Below the pieces are notes generated by a model. It did no database searches. It was not told where the DNA came from and saw only the letters and a list, made by a program, of their open reading frames with translations. From Clostridia bacterium (GTDB taxonomy: Bacteria > Bacillota > Clostridia > Oscillospirales > CAG-272): 42,344 bases of DNA. The translations under genes and the position numbers were made by a program. Below, piece by piece: positions 35,701 to 42,344 of this stretch. The number at the start of each line of letters is the position of its first letter. Positions within the stretch are counted from its first letter, which is position 1. Where the stretch lies: NCBI GenBank assembly GCA_017387685.1, contig JAFOEU010000006.1, positions 1-42,344 of the forward strand, read 5' to 3'.

Positions 35701-37128
35701 ATGTTCGGATTCAATGCACTCCTCTCCTCGGGCGGAATTTCCGAGGCGGTACCGATGATCGTTATCGCGGTAGTAGCAATTCTCTTCGCTTTCGTCGTTC
35801 TCGTAGCTTCGCGCTATAAGAAATGTCCTTCCGACAAGATCATGGTCATCTACGGTAAGGTCGGCCCAAACAAGGACGGCACACAGCGTTCGTCTAAGTG
35901 TATCCACGGCGGTGCGGAATTCGTATGGCCCGTATTTCAGGCTTACGAATACCTCGATCTGACTCCCATGTCGATCCCCGTTGACCTTACCAACGCCCTC
36001 TCGCATCAGAACATCCGTGTTGACGTTCCCTCGAGATTTACCGTAGGTATCTCCACCGACGTCGGCATTATGCAGAATGCGGCAGAACGTCTGCTCGGTC
36101 TTAAGCTCGTTGATATTCAGGAGCTTGCAAAGGATATCATCTTCGGTCAGCTCCGTCTTGTTATCGCAACGATGGACATCGAGGAGATCAACACCGACCG
36201 TGATAAGTTCCTTGAAGCCGTATCGAGCAACGTGGAAACCGAGCTTAAGAAGATCGGTCTCCGTCTCATCAACGTTAACGTAACCGATATCAGCGACGAA
36301 AGCGGATACATCGCCGCTCTCGGTAAAGAGGCAGCCGCAAAGGCTATCAACGACGCGAAGATCTCCGTCGCAGAGGCAGACAGAAACGGTGCGATCGGTT
36401 CTGCGACCGCAGAAAAGGATCAGCGTATTCACGTTTCCCGCTCCAACTCCGAAGCTATCGCGGGTGAAAACGAAGCAAAGGTAAAGATCGCCGAGTCCGA
36501 GGCTACCCGCCGTGAGCACGAGGCAGAAGCAAACAAGCGTGCGGTTGCAGCCGAGAATATTCAGGCGGCTCGCGCACTCGAGGAATCCTACGTTGCACAG
36601 CAGAAGGCAGAGGAAGCGCGTGCGCTCCTCGAAAAGGCAAAGCTCGAGGCTGACGTTCTCGTCAAGGCAGAGATCGCAAAGCGCGAGCTCGAGCTCAAGG
36701 CAGAAGCAGAGGCTGAGCAGATGCGCCGCCGCGCACGCGGTGAAGCAGACTCTATCCGCATGAAGATGGAAGCAGAGGCTGCCGGTGCACGCGAGATCCT
36801 TATCAAGCAGGCAGAAGGTCTTACCTCCATCGTTGCAGCAGCAGGCGGCGACGCAAACGCTGCTATCAGACTTATGGTCACCGATAAGCTCGAGGAGCTC
36901 ACCAAGATCCAGGTCGGCGCGATCTCGAACCTCAAGATCGACAAGGTCACCGTCTGGGACAACGGCCAGGGCGGCACGGACGGCAAGTCCTCTACCGCAG
37001 GCTTCGTTTCGGGACTTTACAAGTCGGTTCCTCCCCTCACCGAGCTTTTCGATATGGCAGGCATGCAGCTTCCCGAGTACCTCGGCAAGCCGAAGGCAGA
37101 GGCGGCAGAAACTGTCGAAGCAGAGTAA
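35701..37128 (+). CDS. floT: Flotillin-like SPFH-domain protein
   Basis: 475 residues. An N-terminal membrane helix (about 16-38) leads to an SPFH/PHB domain (about 42-195, with VPSRFTVGISTD, IIFGQLRLVIATMDIEEIN) and a long Ala/Glu-rich coiled coil (about 200-375), ending in a conserved DKVTVWDNGQG segment and an acidic tail. Flotillins form large membrane rings that concentrate proteins in ordered lipid zones. Close resemblance to Bacillus FloT is by architecture. It ends the group with a strong terminator. Confidence 0.92.
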   Translation: MFGFNALLSSGGISEAVPMIVIAVVAILFAFVVLVASRYKKCPSDKIMVIYGKVGPNKDGTQRSSKCIHGGAEFVWPVFQAYEYLDLTPMSIPVDLTNALSHQNIRVDVPSRFTVGISTDVGIMQNAAERLLGLKLVDIQELAKDIIFGQLRLVIATMDIEEINTDRDKFLEAVSSNVETELKKIGLRLINVNVTDISDESGYIAALGKEAAAKAINDAKISVAEADRNGAIGSATAEKDQRIHVSRSNSEAIAGENEAKVKIAESEATRREHEAEANKRAVAAENIQAARALEESYVAQQKAEEARALLEKAKLEADVLVKAEIAKRELELKAEAEAEQMRRRARGEADSIRMKMEAEAAGAREILIKQAEGLTSIVAAAGGDANAAIRLMVTDKLEELTKIQVGAISNLKIDKVTVWDNGQGGTDGKSSTAGFVSGLYKSVPPLTELFDMAGMQLPEYLGKPKAEAAETVEAE

Positions 37129-37138
37129 ATTTAATAGC

Positions 37139-37169
37139 AAAAAGCTGTCTCTTCGGAGGCAGCTTTTTT
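37139..37169 (+). terminator. Terminator after the flotillin gene
   Basis: A 13-bp stem (37139-37151 with 37156-37168, one G-U pair) is closed by a C(UUCG)G tetraloop and followed by T residues. Confidence 0.9.
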
Positions 37170-37172
37170 GAG

Positions 37173-37429
37173 TGCAAAATGCAGAATGCAAAATGCAAAA
37201 CGAAGGTGGATTTTTGCAAGCAAAAATCTCATCGCAATAATTTTGTGCTCTGCTGATAAGATTTTCTGCTCTGCGAAAATGTAACGAATAAATAATAATT
37301 TCGGCATTGAATTATCCCGCTCAATAAAGGATTATCAACGCCTGATTAAATTATCGCACAATCCGATTTTGGAGCAAAGCGATAAAATCTTCCTTCATTT
37401 TGCCTTTTGCATTTTGCATTCTGCATTTT
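37173..37429. repeat. MITE-like element with heptad-repeat inverted ends
   Basis: A 257-base stretch bounded by a perfect 25-bp inverted repeat (37176-37200 with 37405-37429). Each arm is built of near-exact copies of the heptamer TGCAAAA (one unit TGCAGAA); the left end has four units from 37173. The inside has further short inverted stretches (GATTTTTGC with GCAAAAATC near 37210-37228) and no coding frame. It fits a small non-autonomous mobile or palindromic repeat inserted between two operons. No target-site duplication is clear to the eye. Confidence 0.65.
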
Positions 37430-37659
37430 CTTTCATTATCCAACATTTTTCTCCCTTATTTTAAAGATATTTTAAAAAACTATTGCATTTTATCGGATTT
37501 TTTGATACAATATAAGTTGGAAACTGCGGTACGTAGGTACACTCGGCTTTTTTTGCCCGTTTCGGTATTTTTGAAACGGAATATGCGCTTTTTTCCGATG
37601 TGTGACATAGACCCGTTCCGGAATTTTTTTATTATTTTAATCTAAAGGAATTTTGCGGA
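37430..37659 (+). other. potABCD leader and upstream spacer
   Basis: Holds the pot promoter (37483-37511) and about 140 bases of leader. The leader has CCGTTTC (37557-37563) facing GAAACGG (37573-37579), then CCGTT (37613-37617) and seven T residues after TTCCGGAA. AACGG of the first hairpin could pair instead with CCGTT next to the T run, so two exclusive structures are possible. AAAGGAATT lies before the ATG. Confidence 0.4.
37483..37511 (+). promoter_or_regulatory. Promoter of potABCD
   Basis: TTGCAT (37483-37488), a 17-base spacer and TACAAT (37506-37511) with TG one base before the -10. Confidence 0.65.
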
Positions 37660-38781
37660 ATGAACAACGAAAAGCTTATAGAGCTGCGCGGTGTTTCGAA
37701 GTCTTATGACGGAGAGACCGTTCTTTGCTCTATCGATCTCGACATTCATGAGCACGAGTTCGTTACTCTGCTCGGCCCTTCGGGTTGCGGTAAAACCACG
37801 ACCCTTCGTATCATCGGCGGCTTCGTCACTCCCGACGAGGGCAAGGTTTACTTTGACGGTAAGCTCATAAACGAAATCCCGCCCCACAAGCGTCCCGTAA
37901 ACACGGTCTTCCAGCGGTACGCGCTCTTCCCCCACCTTAACGTATTTGAAAATATCGCGTTCGGTCTGCGTATAAAAAAGACACCCGAGGAGGAGATCCG
38001 CGAGCAGGTCAAGGAAATGCTTGCTATGGTCAACCTCAAGGGCTTTGAACGCCGCCGCGTTGACAGCCTCTCGGGCGGTCAGCAGCAGCGAGTTGCGATC
38101 GCACGCGCACTTATTAATAAGCCGAAGATCCTGCTCCTTGACGAGCCTCTCGGCGCACTTGACCTCAAGCTTCGCAAGGATATGCAGGTCGAGCTCAAGC
38201 GTATGCAGCGCGCTACGGGCATCACATTCATCTTCGTCACCCACGATCAGGAGGAAGCCCTCTCGATGTCCGACACCATCGTCGTTATGGCTGACGGTAA
38301 GATTCAGCAGATCGGCACTCCCGAAAAGATATATAACGAGCCCGAAAACGCATTCGTTGCCGACTTTATCGGCGAGTCGAACATTCTTGACGGTGTTATG
38401 CTCGAGGACTACAAGGTTCGCTTCTCGGGTCAGACCTTTGTTTGCGTTGACAAGGATTTCGCGCCCAAGGAAAAGGTCGATATCGTAGTCCGCCCCGAGG
38501 ACGTTGACGTCGTGGCGGTCGATAAGGGAATGCTCACAGGAACCGTTTCCTCGGTCACCTTCAAGGGCGATTATTACGAGATAATCGTTGACGTTGGCGG
38601 CTTCAAGTGGATGCTTGAAACCTCCGACTACGTTGCCCCCGAGGCGACCATCGGACTTCATATCGAGCCCGAAGCTATCCACGTTATGAAAAAATCCGAA
38701 TATTCGGGCAAATTCGGAGATTATTCCTCTTTCAGCGACGAGCTTGAACACCTCGCCGACACAGAGGAGGAAGAGGAATGA
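37660..38781 (+). CDS. potA: Spermidine/putrescine ABC transporter, ATPase
   Basis: 373 residues. Walker [11 protein letters not shown]-loop [23 protein letters not shown] (in part), signature [15 protein letters not shown], Walker [13 protein letters not shown] and the H-loop [14 protein letters not shown] are complete. The C-terminal TOBE/MalK-like regulatory domain (about 240-355) contains [10 protein letters not shown]. It powers uptake of polyamines with PotB and PotC; the four genes run together, potA-B-C-D, with 4-base overlaps. Confidence 0.95.
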   Translation: MNNEKLIELRGVSKSYDGETVLCSIDLDIHEHEFVTLLGPSGCGKTTTLRIIGGFVTPDEGKVYFDGKLINEIPPHKRPVNTVFQRYALFPHLNVFENIAFGLRIKKTPEEEIREQVKEMLAMVNLKGFERRRVDSLSGGQQQRVAIARALINKPKILLLDEPLGALDLKLRKDMQVELKRMQRATGITFIFVTHDQEEALSMSDTIVVMADGKIQQIGTPEKIYNEPENAFVADFIGESNILDGVMLEDYKVRFSGQTFVCVDKDFAPKEKVDIVVRPEDVDVVAVDKGMLTGTVSSVTFKGDYYEIIVDVGGFKWMLETSDYVAPEATIGLHIEPEAIHVMKKSEYSGKFGDYSSFSDELEHLADTEEEEE

Positions 38782-39629
38782 AAAAAGGCTCTCTCTTTCA
38801 GAGACTTGCCGCCGCGCCCCATATCCTATGGGCGATAATGTTCATCGTTTTCCCGATGATCTTCGTCCTCTTCTTTGCTTTCACCGACGCTGACGGCAAT
38901 TTCTCCTTCTCTAACATAACCTCGCTTTCGCAGTACGGTCACGTTTTCGTGCTCTCGATCGCGTTTGCTTTGATCGCGACCGTGGTATGCCTTATCATCG
39001 GCTACCCGCTTGCATACTTTATGTCAAAGCAGTCGCCGCGTGCGCAGAAAGTGCTGATGGTGCTCGTTATGCTCCCGATGTGGTGCAACCTGCTTATCAG
39101 AACATACGCGCTTATGGCTCTCCTCGACAACGGCGGACTTCTCAACTCCCTGCTCGAATCCCTCGGACTCGACAAGATTCAGATCGTCGGAACGAATTTC
39201 GGCGTAATCCTCGGTATGATCTACGATTTTCTGCCCTATATGGTTCTTCCGATCTTCACGGCTATGACCAAGCTTGACCCCAAGTTTATCGAAGCTTCGC
39301 AGGATCTCGGATGCACCACCTGGCAGACGATGACGAGAGTTATTATGCCCCTGACCGCTTCGGGCGTAATTTCGGGTGTGACGATGGTATTCGTACCCTC
39401 GATCAGCACCTTCTACATCTCTCAGAAGCTCGGTGCGGGCAAGATTGATCTCGTCGGTGATACTATCGAGCGTCTTTTCCAGAATCCTTCAACCTACAAC
39501 GTCGGCGCGGCAGTATCGCTCATTATGATGGTACTCATCATCATCTCGGTCGGTATTATGAACCGTTTCTCCGACGATAAGACACCGTCCGATTCCAAGG
39601 GCGGCAAGGGAGGGGGTCTTGTACCTTGA
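38778..39629 (+). CDS. potB: Spermidine/putrescine ABC transporter, permease PotB
   Basis: 283 residues with about six membrane helices. The EAA loop [21 protein letters not shown] couples it to PotA. The start ATG overlaps potA (ATGA). The short C-terminus is Ser/Gly/Lys-rich ([10 protein letters not shown]). It forms half of the channel with PotC. Confidence 0.94.
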   Translation: MKKGSLFQRLAAAPHILWAIMFIVFPMIFVLFFAFTDADGNFSFSNITSLSQYGHVFVLSIAFALIATVVCLIIGYPLAYFMSKQSPRAQKVLMVLVMLPMWCNLLIRTYALMALLDNGGLLNSLLESLGLDKIQIVGTNFGVILGMIYDFLPYMVLPIFTAMTKLDPKFIEASQDLGCTTWQTMTRVIMPLTASGVISGVTMVFVPSISTFYISQKLGAGKIDLVGDTIERLFQNPSTYNVGAAVSLIMMVLIIISVGIMNRFSDDKTPSDSKGGKGGGLVP

Positions 39630-40426
39630 AATTCCTCCAGAGATCCTATATAGTTTTAATCTTTCTGCTTCTTTACGTTCCGATCATAGTGCTCGTCGCC
39701 TTTTCCTTTAACGAGGCGGGAAGCCTTGCGGAATACAGCGGATTCTCGCTCGTCTGGTACGAGGAGCTGTTCGCGGACGAAGAAGCGCTCACCTCTCTGC
39801 GCAATTCGCTTGTGCTTGCGGTATCATCATCGTTGATCGCGACGGTGATCGGCACATTCGCGGCGCTCGGTCTGCACAGAATGAAGGCAAAGTGGCTCAA
39901 GGGAACCGTCAATACCGTAACTAACATCCCGATGATGAATCCCGATATCGTTACCGGTGTTTCGATGATGCTTCTTTTCGTAGCATTTGCGGGCATACTC
40001 GGAACAAGCGATTTTCTCGGCTTCGGCACGATGCTTATCGCGCACGTCACCTTCAACCTCCCCTACGTCATCCTTTCGGTAATGCCGAGATTCAAGGCTC
40101 TTGACGTATCTCTTTCGGAGGCGGCGCAAGATTTGGGTTGCACCCCCTCGCAAGCGTTCTTCAAGGTTGAGCTTCCCGAGATCGTTCCCGGAATCGTTTC
40201 GGGACTTATGCTCGGATTTACGATGTCACTTGACGATTTCGTCATCAGCCATTTCGTAAGCTCGCCCGATTTTCAGACGCTCCCACTCTACGTTTACAAT
40301 CAGACGGCGCACAACGTAAAATTCAGCATGTACGCCCTCTCGGCGCTCATAGTCGTGACCATTCTTATCATCCTGCTCGTGGTCAACTTCGCGGGCTCGG
40401 TCGGCAAGAAAGGAGGCGCAAAATGA
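39626..40426 (+). CDS. potC: Spermidine/putrescine ABC transporter, permease PotC
   Basis: 266 residues with about six helices and the EAA loop EAAQDLGCTPSQAFFKVELPE. It starts with TTG at 39626, overlapping the potB stop as TTGA; an AGGGGG site lies about 10 bases upstream. It pairs with PotB. Confidence 0.93.
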   Translation: MKFLQRSYIVLIFLLLYVPIIVLVAFSFNEAGSLAEYSGFSLVWYEELFADEEALTSLRNSLVLAVSSSLIATVIGTFAALGLHRMKAKWLKGTVNTVTNIPMMNPDIVTGVSMMLLFVAFAGILGTSDFLGFGTMLIAHVTFNLPYVILSVMPRFKALDVSLSEAAQDLGCTPSQAFFKVELPEIVPGIVSGLMLGFTMSLDDFVISHFVSSPDFQTLPLYVYNQTAHNVKFSMYALSALIVVTILIILLVVNFAGSVGKKGGAK

Positions 40427-41664
40427 GAAAGATCCGTTTTGCCGCGCTTCTTGCGGCGGTGATTATAATTCTTCCTCTTCTCCTCTCCGCTTGCGGCGAG
40501 GACGGTATCGCAGGCGGAACAAAAACACTCTATGTTTACAACTGGGGCGAGTACATTTCCGACGGCTCGGAGGGGTGCCTTGACTCCAACGCGGCTTTTG
40601 AGGAATGGTACTTTGAAACCTACGGCGAGCGCGTGAAAGTTAATTATTCCACCTTTTCAAGTAATGAAAGTCTCTACGCAAAGCTCAGCTCGGGCTCGGT
40701 AAGCTACGACGTCGTCGTCCCCTCCGACTATATGATCGAGCGTCTTATCGCGGAAGACCTTCTCGCTCCGCTCAATTACGATAACATCCCCGAGATCATC
40801 AATATTCTTCCCGAATTCTGGGGAGACGCAAGCGTTCATTCGGATCACGACCCCGGCAACGTCTATTCCGTACCCTACCTTTACGGTATGATCGGTATCA
40901 TCTACAATACCACTATGGTCGATGCGGATGACCCGAGCCTCGGCAGCTGGAAGCTGATGTGGGACGAACGCCACGCAGGCAACATTCTGCAGTTCAACAA
41001 CTCGCGCGATGCTTTCGGAAGCGCACAGTACTTCCTCGGACTCGACGTAAACTCGGACAGCGAAGCAGATTGGCGCAAGGCTCTCGAAAAGCTCAAGGAG
41101 CAGAAGCCGATCCTTCAGGGCTACGTTATGGACGAGATCTATAACAAGATGGAAAACGGCTCGGCGGGAATCGCCGCTTACTACGCGGGCGACTATCTTG
41201 CAATGTACGAAAACAATTCCGATCTTGAGTTCTTCTACCCCGAAGAAGGCACAAACCTCTACGTTGACGCGATGTGCATCCCCAAGTCGAGCAAGAACAA
41301 GGAGCTCGCGGAGCGTTACATCAACTTTATGCTGATGGAGGAGCCCGCTATCGCAAACGCGGAATATACCTATTACGCATCCCCGAACAGACTTGTCGTT
41401 GAAAGTGAAGAATACATTGACTATATGGGCGAGATCAAGGAAGACGCCTATGAAAAGATGTACGCGACCGACAGCGTCAAGACATCGACCTACGAAAACC
41501 TCAGCGGCGAAAAGCTCATCCTGATCAATCAGCTTTGGGAAGAGCTTAAATCCGACATCGAGATCAGCGCGGGAATCTACGCAATCTGCGGAGTTATCAT
41601 CGCAGTACTGCTCTCGCTCGGAATCTATTTCGGCGTGAGAAAAAGGATAAGAGATAATTATTAA
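40423..41664 (+). CDS. potD: Spermidine/putrescine-binding lipoprotein PotD with C-terminal membrane helix
   Basis: 413 residues; the usual PotD length is about 350. A lipobox LSAC (Cys24) anchors the N-terminus. The two-lobe binding domain has YVYNWGEYI, VNYSTFSSNESLYAKL, SYDVVVPSDYMIERLI (in part), YLYGMIGIIYNTTMV and YVDAMCIPKSSKNKELAERYINFM, which are PotD signatures. After it comes a C-terminal membrane helix (about 383-405, IYAICGVIIAVLLSLGIYFGV) ending in RKRIRDNY, which the normal family does not have. The protein would then be held at both ends. It is last in potABCD, followed by a terminator. Confidence 0.93.
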   Translation: MRKIRFAALLAAVIIILPLLLSACGEDGIAGGTKTLYVYNWGEYISDGSEGCLDSNAAFEEWYFETYGERVKVNYSTFSSNESLYAKLSSGSVSYDVVVPSDYMIERLIAEDLLAPLNYDNIPEIINILPEFWGDASVHSDHDPGNVYSVPYLYGMIGIIYNTTMVDADDPSLGSWKLMWDERHAGNILQFNNSRDAFGSAQYFLGLDVNSDSEADWRKALEKLKEQKPILQGYVMDEIYNKMENGSAGIAAYYAGDYLAMYENNSDLEFFYPEEGTNLYVDAMCIPKSSKNKELAERYINFMLMEEPAIANAEYTYYASPNRLVVESEEYIDYMGEIKEDAYEKMYATDSVKTSTYENLSGEKLILINQLWEELKSDIEISAGIYAICGVIIAVLLSLGIYFGVRKRIRDNY

Positions 41665-41666
41665 AT

Positions 41667-41702
41667 AAAATATCTCCGGCTTCGAGTCGGAGATATTTTT
41701 TA
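41667..41702 (+). terminator. Terminator of potABCD
   Basis: A 12-bp stem (41667-41678 with 41688-41699, loop of 9) followed by TTTTTT. Confidence 0.9.
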
Positions 41703-41720
41703 TAAAATTCAAAAAAGCAC

Positions 41721-41749
41721 TTGCATAATCCCGGCGCTTGTGATATAAT
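41721..41749 (+). promoter_or_regulatory. Promoter of tRNA-Arg
   Basis: TTGCAT (41721-41726), a 17-base spacer and TATAAT (41744-41749) with an extended TG, 11 bases before the tRNA. Confidence 0.75.
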
Positions 41750-41759
41750 TATATAGTAC

Positions 41760-41834
41760 GCCTGCATAGTTAAATGGATATAATAGCCCCCTCCTAAGGG
41801 GTAGTTATGGGTTCGATTCCCGTTGCGGGTGCCA
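41760..41834 (+). tRNA. tRNA-Arg (anticodon CCU)
   Basis: The cloverleaf can be folded: acceptor stem GCCTGCA with TGCGGGT, D arm GTTAAATGGATATAAT, anticodon stem GCCCC/GGGGT with loop CTCCTAA (anticodon CCT, reads AGG), T arm ATGGG-TTCGATT-CCCGT and an encoded CCA. The D arm and anticodon arm closely match bacterial tRNA-Arg(CCU). Confidence 0.93.
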
Positions 41835-42024
41835 AAAAGACCGACGGCAAATGCTTCGGGCTCTTAAGGACAGTTTTCAAGAATTAAGAAATACGAGCAT
41901 TGCGAAGGCTAAGAAAAATACGAGAACATTTCGGTGTTTCTCGTATTTTTCTTTTTTGCACATTTGCAGATTTTCCATTCTTATAGTACACTTAAAGCAC
42001 CAAAGGAAAGGAAGGTGCAATAAG
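41835..42024 (+). other. Spacer after tRNA-Arg with terminator and tnpV promoter
   Basis: A 14-bp perfect stem (41913-41926 with 41938-41951) followed by TTTTTTGC ends the tRNA transcript. Then TTGCAG (41964-41969), 17 bases and TACACT (41987-41992) form the likely promoter of the following gene. The first 75 bases hold nothing recognised. Confidence 0.6.
41913..41957 (+). terminator. Terminator downstream of tRNA-Arg
   Basis: A 14-bp inverted repeat with an 11-base loop and a T run, about 80 bases after the tRNA. Confidence 0.85.
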
Positions 42025-42344
42025 ATGAAAAAGTACATTGAACAGAACGGAATTACCTACGAACTCAGAGGTGAGCAATACTATCCCTTGCTTGAACTCC
42101 CCGAACAAAAGGAAATCGGCAAGTACGGAAGATTGCACCTCGAATATCTCAAAAAGCATCGCAAAGGGCATTATACTAATCTTCTCTCGGAAGGTACGCT
42201 CAATCAGCGACTCTATGAGATCGACGTTGAAGCAAAAACAATGGTCGAAATCATCATCACCCGCCTTGCTACCGAAAGAGGCATTGACGAGAATTTGAAA
42301 GCTCGCGATATGTTCAGTTGGGTTGCTGAGATGAACAACATCAA
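42025..42344 (+). CDS. TnpV-family transposon protein, cut by the window end
   Basis: The 106 codons visible read MKKYIEQNGITYELRG..., then YYPLLELPEQKEIGKYGRLHLEYLKKHRKGHYTNLLSEGTLNQRLYEID (in part), WVAEMNNI at the edge. This pattern (LP, GKYGR.H..YLK.HR...Y..LL..G.L...L..ID) is that of TnpV, a small protein of clostridial integrative elements such as the Tn4451 type; its exact role is not settled. ATG 42025 is preceded by AAGGAAAGGAAGG. Its place 190 bases after a tRNA 3' end suggests an element integrated there. Confidence 0.8.
   Translation, partial: MKKYIEQNGITYELRGEQYYPLLELPEQKEIGKYGRLHLEYLKKHRKGHYTNLLSEGTLNQRLYEIDVEAKTMVEIIITRLATERGIDENLKARDMFSWVAEMNNI

Noticed and set aside
35662-37191. 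Minus-strand frame of 509 codons over the flotillin gene
   Set aside because: It is cysteine- and leucine-rich, typical of antisense translation of Ala/Glu-rich coiled-coil codons.
37173-37200. Heptamer repeats as a CRISPR or iteron array
   Set aside because: Units are 7 bases and adjoining, without spacers, and the mirror copy at 37405-37429 shows they are the ends of an inverted-repeat element. No replication gene is near.

Overview
The window is bacterial chromosome, most likely from an anaerobic gut Clostridia (Bacillota, Oscillospirales-like). Evidence for this: an oxygen-sensitive anaerobic sulfatase maturase, strong Shine-Dalgarno sites, TTGACA/TATAAT promoters, an ftsEX-M23 peptidase-S41 protease cluster, a DUF1836 protein, a flotillin/NfeD pair and a TnpV-type transposon gene. 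The genus cannot be read from the sequence.

Layout. (1) 1-6462: a glycan-use block. A GH110-like alpha-galactosidase gene (cut by the window start) diverges from a GH2 beta-galactosidase, which is followed by a small lipoprotein and an anaerobic sulfatase maturase. (2) 6493-9486: an AT-rich XRE/TPR-type regulator and a two-gene unit (QueG-like Fe-S protein plus a one-pass membrane protein). (3) 9522-9551: what looks like the last codons of a lost lysyl-tRNA synthetase gene. (4) 9868-15666: a DeoR-family repressor diverging from a five-gene sugar cassette (TIM-like isomerase, SIS sugar-phosphate isomerase, YjbQ-family protein, FGGY kinase, fucose/arabinose-isomerase-like protein). It has no aldolase and no transporter, and I do not recognise it as a described pathway. 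(5) 23159-15674, minus strand: seven tightly packed genes, PucR/CdaR-like regulator, ftsE, ftsX, M23 peptidase, S41 protease, greA, lysS. (6) 24074-23223: rsmE. (7) 26611-24113: a polar amino-acid ABC transporter. (8) 31578-26659: uvrB-uvrA. (9) 31598-33535: CYTH protein, M50 protease and a HAD-family protein. (10) 33574-37169: DUF1836, NfeD-like protein, unknown membrane protein, flotillin. (11) 37173-37429: a small inverted-repeat element. (12) 37483-41702: potABCD. (13) 41721-42344: tRNA-Arg(CCU) with a TnpV gene right behind it, probably the edge of a mobile element.

How the parts work together. The first block reads as intracellular breakdown of galactose-containing, host-type oligosaccharides, with sulfatase activation. 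The long minus-strand operon ties cell-wall hydrolysis at division (FtsEX controlling an M23 hydrolase, with an S41 protease) to transcript-cleavage and translation genes. The DeoR-controlled sugar cassette is the best candidate for an undescribed metabolic system. The 25-bp inverted-repeat element, the lysS-like tail and the potD product with two membrane anchors are the other oddities.
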